Shown in pieces: positions 29,438-37,975 of a stretch of 64,000 nucleotides of DNA. The notes beneath the pieces are model-generated. The model was not told the origin of the DNA. It was given only the letters and a program-made list of their open reading frames with translations, and made no database searches. The stretch comes from Parahoeflea olei (lineage in GTDB: Bacteria > Pseudomonadota > Alphaproteobacteria > Rhizobiales > Rhizobiaceae): positions 17,901-81,900 of the forward strand of contig NZ_LQZT01000009.1 in the NCBI RefSeq assembly GCF_001703635.1. Direction: 5' to 3'. How positions within the stretch are numbered: the stretch's first letter is position 1; each line of letters begins with the position of its first letter. The position numbers were made by a program, and so were the translations under genes.

Positions 29438-29839
29438 ATGCAGTCCAGGAAATACGCGCTCACGCAGATCGGAGACCAGAAGGACCGACGCATCCATTCG
29501 CGCCGCGATGCCAACTGCCCGATCATCGTCCATGCGAAGAAGCGCACCGGCGACAGCACGGTGGCCGTGCAGTCCTGGCTGGTCAACCTGAGCGAGGAAG
29601 GGTGCCAGGTCGCCTCCGACCACTTTCCCCGCAATGTCCATGAAGTCTACGTGATCATTCCCGGCCTCGGCTCGAAGGTGCACGGCAATGTCGTCAAGCA
29701 GGGCGACTTCACGCTGCATGTGGCCTTCACCACGGCGCTTACCGCGCAGATCGTCGACAAGGTGGGCCGGATCAAGGTGGTCCCGCGCGCCCTGGCCAAG
29801 CCCGCCGTGTCGAGCCCGGCGTCGTCCGCATCCACTTAG
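29438..29839 (+). CDS. PilZ domain protein (cyclic di-GMP binding)
   Basis: A 133-residue protein with the PilZ motifs RRIHSR (residues 17-22) and N50-x-S52-x2-G55 (NLSEEG), which together bind cyclic di-GMP. It is a one-domain protein, so it probably acts by contacting a partner. A ribosome site AGGTAGG precedes the ATG. Its last codons overlap the end of the convergent creatininase-like gene by 4 bases. The 214 bases upstream hold its promoter and a GCCGGC repeat. Confidence 0.88.
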   Translation: MQSRKYALTQIGDQKDRRIHSRRDANCPIIVHAKKRTGDSTVAVQSWLVNLSEEGCQVASDHFPRNVHEVYVIIPGLGSKVHGNVVKQGDFTLHVAFTTALTAQIVDKVGRIKVVPRALAKPAVSSPASSAST

Positions 29840-30630
29840 GCCAGCCAGTCATCGAGTTTCGCCGCGCGCACATCCTTGAGCAGCGCCAGAAACCCCCTGG
29901 CCTGGTGCCCGGCCACTGCCCTGCCCTTGTCCGCCGTGGCTTTCGCTGCCTCGCCGACCGCACCGGATGCGTTGAGGTCGCTCGCAATCCAGGCGAAGGC
30001 ATGCGCGCCGGTGTGGCGCAGCAGCTCGAACTCCTTCTCCGCGGCGGTGACCGCCGAGACGAAATTCTGCGCCTTGTCCATCGCCACGAGGTCGGGCGCG
30101 AAATGCAGCATCAGCGAGGTTTCGACATCGCCGCCATGGATGCCGTAGCTGGTCTCGGTGCTGCTGAACAAGCCTTCGGGCAAACCGAAGCGCATCCACG
30201 AGGTCTTCACCGCCAGCATGCGGGCGCGCACCCTGAGTTCGCGCGCGACGATGCCCATCACTTCCTCGTTGCCGCCATGGGAATTGACCACGACCACCTT
30301 GCGGATACCGGCCCGGGCGATCGAGTGGCCAAGCTCGACCCAGTGGTCGATCAGCGTGGTGGCGGGAATCGTGAGCGTGCCCGGCGCATGCTGGTGCTCA
30401 TTGGACTTGCCGACGCACTGGACCGGCAGGATGCGGATGTCGAGATCGTCGGGGGCTTGCGCGATCACCGTCTCGAGCATGCCCGTCATGATGGCGCTGT
30501 CGGTCGAGACCGGCAGATGCGGGCCGTGCTGCTCGATCGCCGCGACCGGCAGCACCGCGATCGTCGCATCGGGATCGAGATCTTCAAATTCGCGGGTGGT
30601 GAAATCGCCCCACCAGATCTTGCGTGTCAT
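29836..30630 (-). CDS. creatininase-family amidohydrolase
   Basis: A 264-residue protein with the creatininase metal-binding residues: E33 and H35 (AIEQHGPHLP), D44, H118 (NSHGGNEE) and E170 (IHGGDVETS). The family opens cyclic or formyl amides (creatinine, formamidopyrimidines, others). It is paired with a RidA-like gene and lies back to back with an ABC importer and a CodA-type deaminase, suggesting work on a nitrogenous ring compound. The substrate is not known; true creatinine use is not demonstrated. Confidence 0.85.
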   Translation of the reverse strand: MTRKIWWGDFTTREFEDLDPDATIAVLPVAAIEQHGPHLPVSTDSAIMTGMLETVIAQAPDDLDIRILPVQCVGKSNEHQHAPGTLTIPATTLIDHWVELGHSIARAGIRKVVVVNSHGGNEEVMGIVARELRVRARMLAVKTSWMRFGLPEGLFSSTETSYGIHGGDVETSLMLHFAPDLVAMDKAQNFVSAVTAAEKEFELLRHTGAHAFAWIASDLNASGAVGEAAKATADKGRAVAGHQARGFLALLKDVRAAKLDDWLA

Positions 30631-30654
30631 CGTCTGTCTCCATGAGCCGCCGGC

Positions 30655-31041
30655 TCAGGCCGGCGCGGCGGCAATGATTTCGATTTCGACCTTGAAGGCT
30701 TCGCGCGCGAAGCCCGAAACGATCATCAGCGTCGAGGCCGGCGCGGGATCGGCAAACAGCCGGTCGCGCACCTTCATGTAGCCCGCCAAATGTGCCCGAT
30801 CCGTGACATAGGCATTGATCCGCACGACATCGCCAAACCCCATGCCGGCAGCCTTGAGCAGGGCTTCGACATTGGCGAAACACAACTCCGTCTGCGCCTC
30901 GGCGCTCTCGGGGATCTCGTCGTCAAGCGTGATCGACAGTTGCCCCGAACAGATCATCAGCCGGTGGCCCGGCGGCACCTCCACGGCATGGCTGTAGCGG
31001 GCGAATGGCGCCCGGATCGCGGCAGGCGTGTGATGTTTCAT
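30655..31041 (-). CDS. RidA-like (YjgF/YER057c) family protein
   Basis: A 128-residue protein with the RidA core fold pattern (ICSGQLSITLD, VEALLKAAGMGFGDVVRINAYVTD, VEIEIIAAAP). The usual active-site Arg, in PARS-x-V-E-V of imine deaminases, is replaced here (PASTLMIV), so it likely belongs to an Rid subfamily without classical deaminase activity. Such proteins often sit in amine and pyrimidine catabolic operons. It is transcribed with the creatininase-like gene. The ATG at 31041 fits the family; upstream frame is non-conserved. Confidence 0.8.
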   Translation of the reverse strand: MKHHTPAAIRAPFARYSHAVEVPPGHRLMICSGQLSITLDDEIPESAEAQTELCFANVEALLKAAGMGFGDVVRINAYVTDRAHLAGYMKVRDRLFADPAPASTLMIVSGFAREAFKVEIEIIAAAPA

Positions 31042-31244
31042 TTCTGCACCCTCGTGAGCGACATCTATCGGGACCGGCACGCTTTTTATTAGTCTATTCA
31101 ATGCCGGCGGGAAATGGGGCACAGTCACGGCATGATGCCGATTGCAGGTGAAAGAATAGGCAGTATGCTCATCTCTCGCGCAGTCGGCAAAGCCCGCGTG
31201 CAGACCATGTCCCGCGGGCGCGACTGCTTCGGCCTGCCACTTGA

Positions 31245-31260
31245 TGGCATGGGGTTTGCT
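31245..31260 (+). promoter_or_regulatory. sigma-54 promoter match upstream of the ABC importer
   Basis: TGGCATG-GGGT-TTGCT differs from TGGCACG-N4-TTGCW at a single position and has exact GG-N10-GC spacing. Transcription would begin near 31270, about 60 bases before the substrate-binding protein start. A GATTCG-TAT-CGAATC palindrome (31287-31301) lies in the leader. No clear NtrC enhancer pair was seen in the 200 bases upstream. Confidence 0.6.
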
Positions 31261-31329
31261 TTATGTGAGAATTGTCCGAGCCACCGGATTCGTATCGAAT
31301 CTCCGCTCTAACCTAAAGGGATGGTGCAC

Positions 31330-32331
31330 ATGACGCTTCTACTTCGATCCTCGGTCGCTCTGGCGGCGATCGTCACATTGGGCGCGCAGGCATCGGCCGC
31401 CGAGAAAGTCACCTTTGGCACGAACTGGCTGGCGCAGCCCGAGCATGGCGGCTTCTACCAGGCGGTGGCCGACGGGACATACGAGGCCTGCGGGCTCGAC
31501 GTCACCATCGCCCAGGGCGGACCGCAGGTGAACAACCGCGCGCTTCTGCTGGCCGGCAAGGTCGAGTTCCACATGGGCGGCAACATGCTTGAGGCCTTCT
31601 CGGCCGTGGAACAGGACATCCCGGTCAAGGTGGTGGCCGCCGCCTTCCAGAAGGAGCCGCAGGTGCTGATGACGCATCCGGGCCAGGGTCTCGACACCTG
31701 GGAAGAGCTCAAGAATGCGGACGAATTCATCCTGGGCGACGCCGGCTTCCAGAGCTACTTCCAGTGGATGGTCACGGAATTCGGCTTCGATGCCGCCAAG
31801 CGCGTGCCCTACACCTTCAACCCTGCCCCCTTCATCGCCAATCCGAAATCCGCGCAGCAGGGCTACGTGACCTCCGAGCCGTTCGCGGTCGAGCGCGAGG
31901 GCGGCTTCAAGCCCAACCTGTTCCTGCTCGCCGACTATGGCTTCGACACCTATTCGACCACGATTGAGGTCATGCAGGCAACGATCGACAGCAAGCCCGA
32001 AGCGGTCAAGTGCTTCGTCGAAGGCTCGATCAAGGGCTGGTACAATTATCTCTATGGCGACAACGCGGTCGCCAACGAAATGATCAAGAAAGACAATCCG
32101 GACATGACCGACGAGCAGATCGCGTTCTCGATCGAGAAGCTCAAGGAATACGGCATCGTCGATTCCGGCGACACCGAGACCATGGGCATCGGCGCCATGA
32201 CGGACGCGCGCATGGAAAGCTTCTACGCCAAGATGGTCAAGGCGGGCGTGGTCAAGGACGGCATCGACATCAAGGCTTCCTACACGCTCGACTATGTCAA
32301 TGCCGGGATCGGCCTCGACCTGAAGAAGTAA
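31330..32331 (+). CDS. NMT1/THI5-type ABC substrate-binding protein
   Basis: A 333-residue periplasmic protein with a signal peptide (MTLLLRSSVALAAIVTLGAQASA, cleavage near residue 22) and the NMT1/THI5 fold start VTFGTNWLAQPEHGGFYQAVADG. Relatives bind thiamine precursors, pyrimidines, riboflavin or aromatic ions. It is the first gene of a 7-gene + strand unit. AAAGGG at 31315-31320 is spaced correctly for the ATG at 31330 but not for one at 31321. A strong hairpin follows the stop. Confidence 0.88.
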   Translation: MTLLLRSSVALAAIVTLGAQASAAEKVTFGTNWLAQPEHGGFYQAVADGTYEACGLDVTIAQGGPQVNNRALLLAGKVEFHMGGNMLEAFSAVEQDIPVKVVAAAFQKEPQVLMTHPGQGLDTWEELKNADEFILGDAGFQSYFQWMVTEFGFDAAKRVPYTFNPAPFIANPKSAQQGYVTSEPFAVEREGGFKPNLFLLADYGFDTYSTTIEVMQATIDSKPEAVKCFVEGSIKGWYNYLYGDNAVANEMIKKDNPDMTDEQIAFSIEKLKEYGIVDSGDTETMGIGAMTDARMESFYAKMVKAGVVKDGIDIKASYTLDYVNAGIGLDLKK

Positions 32332-32336
32332 GCGGC

Positions 32337-32374
32337 AACCCGCCCGGACCTGAAACTCCGGGCGGGTTCTTTCC
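32337..32374 (+). terminator. strong hairpin between binding protein and ATPase genes
   Basis: AACCCGCCCGG (32337-32347) and CCGGGCGGGTT (32358-32368) form an 11-bp perfect stem with a 10-base loop, followed by CTTTCC. It fits a partial intrinsic terminator or 3' stabiliser, which commonly gives excess binding protein over the transporter subunits. Confidence 0.65.
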
Positions 32375-32397
32375 TCTGTCGTCTCGATCTGGATACC

Positions 32398-33201
32398 ATG
32401 CCCGCCCGCACCCATCCCTTCCTTATCCTTCAGTCCATCGGCAAGACCTTCGCCTCCGGCGTGACGGCGCTCGACCGGGTCAACCTGACGGTCAACGAAG
32501 GTGATTTCATGAGCCTGCTCGGGCCGTCGGGCTGCGGCAAGTCGACCGCGCTCAGGATCATCGCCGGGCTGTCGCAGCCGACATCGGGAGTGGTCGACTG
32601 GCGCGGCCCGCCGATCCGGCAGAACGACATCGGCTTCGTGTTCCAGGAGCCGACGCTCCTGCCCTGGGCGAGCGTCTACGACAATGTCTGGCTGCCGCTC
32701 AGACTGCGCGGCGTCTCGCGCAAGGAAGCCGAACCGCAAATCGCGGAAGTGCTCGAACGCGTGCACCTGACCGGGTTCGAGAAGGCGGTCCCGCGGGAAT
32801 TGTCGGGCGGCATGAAGATGCGCGTTTCCATCGCCCGCGGGCTCGTCACCCGGCCGCGCATCCTGTTGATGGACGAGCCCTTTGCGGCGCTCGACGAGAT
32901 CACCCGCTTCAAGCTCAACAACGATCTGCTCGAACTCTGGGCCGAACGCGGCTTCACGGTGATCTTCGTCACCCATTCGGTGTTCGAAAGCGTGTTCCTG
33001 TCGAACCGCATCACGGTGATGGCCGCAAGGCCCGGTCGGGTGTTCGAGGAGGTGAGGGTCGACGTCCCCTACCCGCGCAACGAAACCTTCCGGACCTCGC
33101 CGGACTACGCTTCGCTCTGCCGGCAGACATCGGGCGTTCTGGTGCGCGCCATCAACGCCACTGCATCCGAGCTCGAGGAGGCTTCCCATGGCGCCCACTG
33201 A
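32398..33201 (+). CDS. ABC transporter ATP-binding protein
   Basis: A 267-residue ATPase of the nitrate/sulfonate/taurine type: Walker A GPSGCGKST, Q-loop FQEP, signature LSGGMKMR, Walker B ILLMDEP and switch His in VTHSV. It energises import by the permease encoded 3' of it. The permease ATG lies 14 bases inside its end, so the two are coupled. Confidence 0.93.
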   Translation: MPARTHPFLILQSIGKTFASGVTALDRVNLTVNEGDFMSLLGPSGCGKSTALRIIAGLSQPTSGVVDWRGPPIRQNDIGFVFQEPTLLPWASVYDNVWLPLRLRGVSRKEAEPQIAEVLERVHLTGFEKAVPRELSGGMKMRVSIARGLVTRPRILLMDEPFAALDEITRFKLNNDLLELWAERGFTVIFVTHSVFESVFLSNRITVMAARPGRVFEEVRVDVPYPRNETFRTSPDYASLCRQTSGVLVRAINATASELEEASHGAH

Positions 33202-34054
33202 CCGCGCGGCATCCCCCGTTCCGGCCCTGCTGATCGACGCCGAAGAGGCCCGGCGCGAACGCTCGATCCGGATGCAGCGCACCGGCCGCTGGCTGCTGCC
33301 GCTTCTGATCATGGTCGCGGCGCTGGTGCTGTGGGACCGGCTCTGCGTCTGGAACGATATTCCGCAATATATCCTGCCGCGCCCGGGCGTGGTGTTCGAC
33401 ACGCTGGTCCAGGATTCGGGCCTGCTGTTTGCCTCGCTGCTCGTCACGCTCAGGATCACCGCGCTCTCGCTGGCGCTCGCCGTGATCGGCGGGGTTGGGC
33501 TTGCGGTGCTGTTCACCCAGTCGCGCTGGATCGAGATGAGTCTGTTTCCCTTCGCGATCGTGCTGCAGGTCACGCCGATCGTGGCGATCTTTCCGCTGAT
33601 CAACATCTATGTCGACGACCAGACCACCAAGTTGTTGCTCTGCGCCTGGATCGTGGCCTTCTTCCCGATCCTGTCCAACACCACGCTGGGGCTGAATTCG
33701 GTCGACCGCAACCTGATCGACTATTTCAAATTGAACGGCGCCAGCCGCTGGCAGACGCTCTGGCACCTGCGACTGCCCGCGGCGATGCCCTATTTCCTGG
33801 GCGGCCTCAAGATCGCAGGCGGGCTCGCGCTGATCGGCGCGGTGGTGGCGGAATTCGTGGCCGGCACCGCGGGCCAGTCCTCGGGGCTCGCCTCACGCAT
33901 CATCGAGGCGGGCTACCGGCTCAACGCGCCGCGACTGTTTGCGGCGCTGATCCTGATCTCGTTGACCGGCATCGTGATATTCCTCACCCTGTCCTGGATT
34001 TCCCACCTCGTGCTGCATCGCTGGCACGAGAGCGCGCTCAAACAGGAGCAATGA
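33188..34054 (+). CDS. ABC transporter permease
   Basis: A 288-residue inner membrane protein with about six helices and the EAA-type loop near residue 190 (DYFKLNGASRWQTLWHLRLPAAMPYFLGGLKIA), typical of the SsuC/TauC/ThiX class. The N-terminal 40 residues are cytoplasmic and charged. It follows GAGGAGG closely and precedes the amidohydrolase gene by 3 bases. Together with the ATPase and the NMT1/THI5 protein it forms a complete importer. Confidence 0.92.
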   Translation: MAPTDRAASPVPALLIDAEEARRERSIRMQRTGRWLLPLLIMVAALVLWDRLCVWNDIPQYILPRPGVVFDTLVQDSGLLFASLLVTLRITALSLALAVIGGVGLAVLFTQSRWIEMSLFPFAIVLQVTPIVAIFPLINIYVDDQTTKLLLCAWIVAFFPILSNTTLGLNSVDRNLIDYFKLNGASRWQTLWHLRLPAAMPYFLGGLKIAGGLALIGAVVAEFVAGTAGQSSGLASRIIEAGYRLNAPRLFAALILISLTGIVIFLTLSWISHLVLHRWHESALKQEQ

Positions 34055-34057
34055 GCT

Positions 34058-35383
34058 GTGACGTCGCCGACCCTCACGCTGCCCGAGTCCCCCGACTACA
34101 CGCTTGTGAACCTGCGCCTGCACCGCGCCCATGTCGCGGGCGTGCCCGGCCTCGCCTTCGATGTGGAAGGCTTTGCGCGGGCAGAGATCGCGATTGCCGG
34201 TGCGAGGATCGCGGCCATACGCCCAGCCGGCAGTACGCCTGAAGCCGAATCTGTGCATGCCGTGGATTGCCGCGGGGGCATTGCCTTTCCGGCCTTCGTC
34301 GATTGCCACACCCATATCGACAAGGGACATATCTGGCCAAGAAAACCCAATCCGGGCGGCAGTTTCCCCGGTGCGCTTGAAGCCGTGGGTGAAGATCGCC
34401 GCGCCAACTGGTCGTCAACCGATGTCGAGCGGCGCATGGAGTTCTCGCTCTCTTGTGCCTATGCCCACGGCACGCGGGCGCTGCGCACCCATCTCGATTC
34501 GCTTGCGCCGCAGGAAGACATTTCCTGGCCGGTCTTTGCCGAGATGCGGGCACGCTGGAAAGGCCGGATCGAACTGCAGGCGGCCTGCCTGTTCGGCATT
34601 GATGAAGCCCGCGACGAGGCCTGGTTCAATCGTCTTGCGGATATCGTTGCGACCAATCGCGGCGTGCTCGGCGCGGTCACCTATATGGTGCCGGATCTAG
34701 ACGCCCTGCTCGACCGGATGTTCGTGAAGGCGATGGAGCTGGGGCTCGATCTCGATTTCCACGCCGACGAGACCGACAATGTCGAAGCGGTCTCGCTCGA
34801 CCGGATTGCGGAAGCCGCACTGCGCCACCGCTTCGAGGGCCGGATCCTGGTCGGCCATTGCTGTTCGCTCGCCCGCCAGCCCGACGATCAGATCGCAAGC
34901 ACGCTCGACAAGATCGCCCGCGCCGGGCTTTCGGTCGTCTCGCTGCCGATGTGCAACATGTATCTGCAGGACCGGCATGCCGGCGTGACGCCCCGCTGGC
35001 GCGGCGTCACGCTGCTCCACGAGATGGCCGCGCACGGCATCAATGTCGCGGTCGCCTCGGACAACACCCGCGATCCGTTCTATGCCTATGGCGATCTCGA
35101 CATGCTCGAGGTCTACCGCGAGGCGACCCGCATCCTTCATTTCGACCATCCCGTCGGCCTCTGGCCCGCGACGGTCGCCGCCAATCCGGCACGGGCCATG
35201 GGGTTGGCCGATGCCGGTATGCTTCAGCCGGGTTCATCCGCGGACCTTCTGGTCTTCCGCGGCCGCAGCCTGACTGAACTTCTCGCCCGCCCCGAAAGCC
35301 GCCGAACACTTATCCGCGATGGAAAGCTCATTGACGCGACTGTCCCCGATTACCACGACCTGGATGATTTGATGGAGCGTTGA
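34058..35383 (+). CDS. CodA-type amidohydrolase (cytosine deaminase-like)
   Basis: A 441-residue amidohydrolase. Metal and catalytic residues are visible: H84 and H86 (DCHTHIDKG), H235 and E238 (HADE), H267 (GHCCS) and D335 (ASDNTRDPF), matching cytosine deaminase. Related enzymes deaminate cytosine, isoguanine, creatinine or other cyclic amidines, so the exact substrate is open. The GTG start has AGGAG upstream. It is cotranscribed with the importer and the FAD oxidase, so the imported compound probably passes through it. Confidence 0.85.
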   Translation: MTSPTLTLPESPDYTLVNLRLHRAHVAGVPGLAFDVEGFARAEIAIAGARIAAIRPAGSTPEAESVHAVDCRGGIAFPAFVDCHTHIDKGHIWPRKPNPGGSFPGALEAVGEDRRANWSSTDVERRMEFSLSCAYAHGTRALRTHLDSLAPQEDISWPVFAEMRARWKGRIELQAACLFGIDEARDEAWFNRLADIVATNRGVLGAVTYMVPDLDALLDRMFVKAMELGLDLDFHADETDNVEAVSLDRIAEAALRHRFEGRILVGHCCSLARQPDDQIASTLDKIARAGLSVVSLPMCNMYLQDRHAGVTPRWRGVTLLHEMAAHGINVAVASDNTRDPFYAYGDLDMLEVYREATRILHFDHPVGLWPATVAANPARAMGLADAGMLQPGSSADLLVFRGRSLTELLARPESRRTLIRDGKLIDATVPDYHDLDDLMER

Positions 35384-35386
35384 CCC

Positions 35387-36790
35387 ATGGACATGACCGC
35401 ACTGATTTCCGAGCTCGAAGGGCTCGCCATCGAAGCAAACGACAAGATCGTTCAGCAGAAGAGCCGCGATTTCTACTGGTATTCCCCGATCCTGAAGCGC
35501 GAGCTCGACCACGTGACCGGCGACATCGTGGTGTCGCCGAAAACCGAGGCCGAGCTGATCCGCGTGCTCAAGGCCTGCTATCGCCACAACATTCCCGTGA
35601 CCCCGCGCGGCACCGGAACCGGCAATTACGGCCAGGCCATGCCGCTGTCGGGCGGCGTGGTGCTGAGCCTCGCCGAGATGAACGAGATCCGCGAGATCAA
35701 GCCCGGCAGCGTGATTTGCGGTCCAGGCGTGATCTGTGCCGATCTCGACAAGGCGGCGCGCGAGGCCTCAGGCCAGGAACTTCGCATGCACCCCTCCACC
35801 GCCCACACGGCGACGATCGGCGGCTTCATCGCCGGCGGGTCGGGTGGTGTCGGCTCGATCGGCTGGGGGGGCTTGCGCGATTTCGGCAACATCATCCGCC
35901 TGCGCGTCGTCACCATGGAGGAAGAGCCGCGGGTGCTCGACTTGACCGGCGAGGACCTGCACAAGGTCACCCACGCCTACGGCACCAACGGCATCATCAC
36001 CGAAGTCGAGATGCCGCTCGCGACCGCCTATGACTGGGTCGACGCGATCGTCGGTTTCGAGAGTTTCGAGGCGGCCACGCGCTATGCCAACGCGCTCGCG
36101 CGCCAGGACGGCATCCTCACCAAGCTGATTTCGGTGGTCAGCGCCCCCTGCCCGTTCGATTACTTCAAGCGTCACCAGAAATTCCTGACCGAGGGCGAAA
36201 GCGTGGTGCTGGTGATGGTGGCGCCGCAGAGCCACGACGCCTTCCGCGCCTTCACCCGCCGGCATTCGGGCCGCATCGCCTTCGACAGGACGGAGTTGTC
36301 TGACGAAGATCTCAAGGGCCTGCCGCCGGTCTATGAGCTTGCCTGGAACCACACCACGCTGCGCGCGCTCCGCGTCGATCCGGCCTGGACCTATCTGCAG
36401 GTGCTCTACCCCTTCCCCAACCAGCTGGAACTGACCGCGAAGATGAACCGGATGTTCCCGAGCGAGATGATCTCGCATCTGGAATTCGTCCGCTTCGACG
36501 GTGACATCACCTGCTTCGGGCTTCCGCTTATTCGCTACACCACCGACGCGCGGCTGGAAGAGATCATGGATCTGCACACCGAAAACGGCTGCCCGATCTT
36601 CAATCCGCACCGCTACACGCTGGAAGAAGGGGGAATGAAGCAGACCGACGAGATCCAGCTCGCGTTCAAACGCCAGGCCGACCCCAAGGGCCTGCTCAAT
36701 CCCGGCAAGATGATTGCCTGGGACGACCCGGACTATGATTTCGATTCCGGCGGGGTCTGGCTGTTCAAGGGCCTGAAGCAGGCGAGCTGA
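35387..36790 (+). CDS. FAD-binding oxidoreductase (GlcD/VAO family)
   Basis: A 467-residue flavoenzyme. The N-terminal FAD_binding_4 domain has VTPRGTGTGNYGQAMPLSGG and the second FAD segment HTATIGGFIAGGSGG; the C-terminal half is an FAD-oxidase C domain. Relatives oxidise hydroxy acids, alcohols or amines. It starts 3 bases after the amidohydrolase stop. In this cassette it may oxidise the deaminated product or a side chain. No membrane segment is seen. Confidence 0.85.
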   Translation: MDMTALISELEGLAIEANDKIVQQKSRDFYWYSPILKRELDHVTGDIVVSPKTEAELIRVLKACYRHNIPVTPRGTGTGNYGQAMPLSGGVVLSLAEMNEIREIKPGSVICGPGVICADLDKAAREASGQELRMHPSTAHTATIGGFIAGGSGGVGSIGWGGLRDFGNIIRLRVVTMEEEPRVLDLTGEDLHKVTHAYGTNGIITEVEMPLATAYDWVDAIVGFESFEAATRYANALARQDGILTKLISVVSAPCPFDYFKRHQKFLTEGESVVLVMVAPQSHDAFRAFTRRHSGRIAFDRTELSDEDLKGLPPVYELAWNHTTLRALRVDPAWTYLQVLYPFPNQLELTAKMNRMFPSEMISHLEFVRFDGDITCFGLPLIRYTTDARLEEIMDLHTENGCPIFNPHRYTLEEGGMKQTDEIQLAFKRQADPKGLLNPGKMIAWDDPDYDFDSGGVWLFKGLKQAS

Positions 36791-36800
36791 GGCGGCCGCC

Positions 36801-37382
36801 ATGCGCATCCTTCTGGTCCACGCCCACCCCGTGGCGTCGAGCTTCAATGCCAGCCTGTTCCGCATGAGCCGCCAGAGGCTGATCGAAAACGGCCACCAGG
36901 TCGACGTGATCGATCTCCATGCGGACGGCTTCGATCCGGTGATGAGCGAAGAGGAGCGGTTGAATTATCACGACCTCTCGGTCAACCGGAAGCCGGTCGA
37001 GGACTATGTCGACCGGCTGCTTGCCGCCGAGGCGCTCGTGCTCGTCTATCCGGTCTGGAACTACGGCTACCCCGCCATTCTCAAGGGCTGGTTCGACCGG
37101 GTGTTCTTGCCCGGCGTCTCCTTCGGTCTCGTCAATGGCAAGGTCAGGCCGACGCTCAGGAACATCGGCAAGATCCTGATCGTCACCTCCTATGGCGGAT
37201 CGCGTTTCCGCTCCTGGCTGATGGGCGACCCGCCGCGCAAGCTCGCCAACCGCATGCTGCGCGCCACGGTCAAGCGCGGTGCGCCCGTCACCTATCTCGC
37301 CCATTACGACATGAATCTTTCGACCATCAGGACGCGTCATGCGTTCATGAGCCGTGTGGAAAGAGCCCTGGACAAATTCTGA
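36801..37382 (+). CDS. flavodoxin-fold NAD(P)H dehydrogenase (quinone), copy 1
   Basis: A 193-residue protein of the NQO1/KefF-like flavodoxin-2 family: MRILLVHAHPVASSFNASL at the start and VLVYPVWNYGYPAILKGWFDRVF in the middle bind FMN/FAD. It reduces quinones or other acceptors using NAD(P)H. It is followed with a one-base stop/start overlap by a paralogue, so the pair arose by tandem duplication. It may reduce an intermediate of the cassette or recycle flavin electrons. Confidence 0.85.
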   Translation: MRILLVHAHPVASSFNASLFRMSRQRLIENGHQVDVIDLHADGFDPVMSEEERLNYHDLSVNRKPVEDYVDRLLAAEALVLVYPVWNYGYPAILKGWFDRVFLPGVSFGLVNGKVRPTLRNIGKILIVTSYGGSRFRSWLMGDPPRKLANRMLRATVKRGAPVTYLAHYDMNLSTIRTRHAFMSRVERALDKF

Positions 37383-37969
37383 TGCGTATTCTGCTTGTGT
37401 ATTGCCACCCGGTCCCGGAAAGCTTCTGCGCCGCGGTCCGCGACACCGTGATCGCCGCGCTTGAAAAATCCGGCCACGAGATCGACCTGCTCGACCTCTA
37501 TGCCGAAGGCTTCGACCCGGTGATGCAGGCCGACGAACGCCGCCGCTACAACGAGATGACGCTCGCCGACCACCCCTTCCCCGACCATGCGCGCAGGATC
37601 AAGGAAGCCGAAGGCATCGTCTTCGTCTATCCGACCTGGTGGTATGGCCAGCCGGCCATGCTCAAGGGCTGGTTCGAGCGCGTCTGGACCGGCGACGTGA
37701 CCTTCGCGATCCCGGACGGTCCCGGCCCGATCAAGCCGCTGATGACGCATATCAAACTGCTCGCGGTGGTGACCACCTGCGGCGCGCCGCGCTGGTGGTC
37801 CTATGCCGTTGGTCATCCCGGCAAGCGCATTATCCTGCGCGGTCTTCGGGCGCTCTGCGCCAAGACCTGCAGGCGGGTGTTCATGGCGCATTATCTCATG
37901 GACAAGTCCACGCCCGAAAGCCGCCGGAATTTCCTGGCGGAGGTTGAACAGCGCTTCACAAGGCTCTGA
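37382..37969 (+). CDS. flavodoxin-fold NAD(P)H dehydrogenase (quinone), copy 2
   Basis: A 195-residue paralogue of the preceding protein (MRILLVYCHPVPESFCAAV; VFVYPTWWYGQPAMLKGWFERV). The YPTWWYG and YPVWNYG segments distinguish the two copies and lie at the flavin site, so substrate preference may differ. Its ATG overlaps the previous stop (TGATG). It ends six bases before the end of the convergent maleylacetoacetate isomerase gene. Confidence 0.85.
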   Translation: MRILLVYCHPVPESFCAAVRDTVIAALEKSGHEIDLLDLYAEGFDPVMQADERRRYNEMTLADHPFPDHARRIKEAEGIVFVYPTWWYGQPAMLKGWFERVWTGDVTFAIPDGPGPIKPLMTHIKLLAVVTTCGAPRWWSYAVGHPGKRIILRGLRALCAKTCRRVFMAHYLMDKSTPESRRNFLAEVEQRFTRL

Positions 37970-37975
37970 TCAGGC

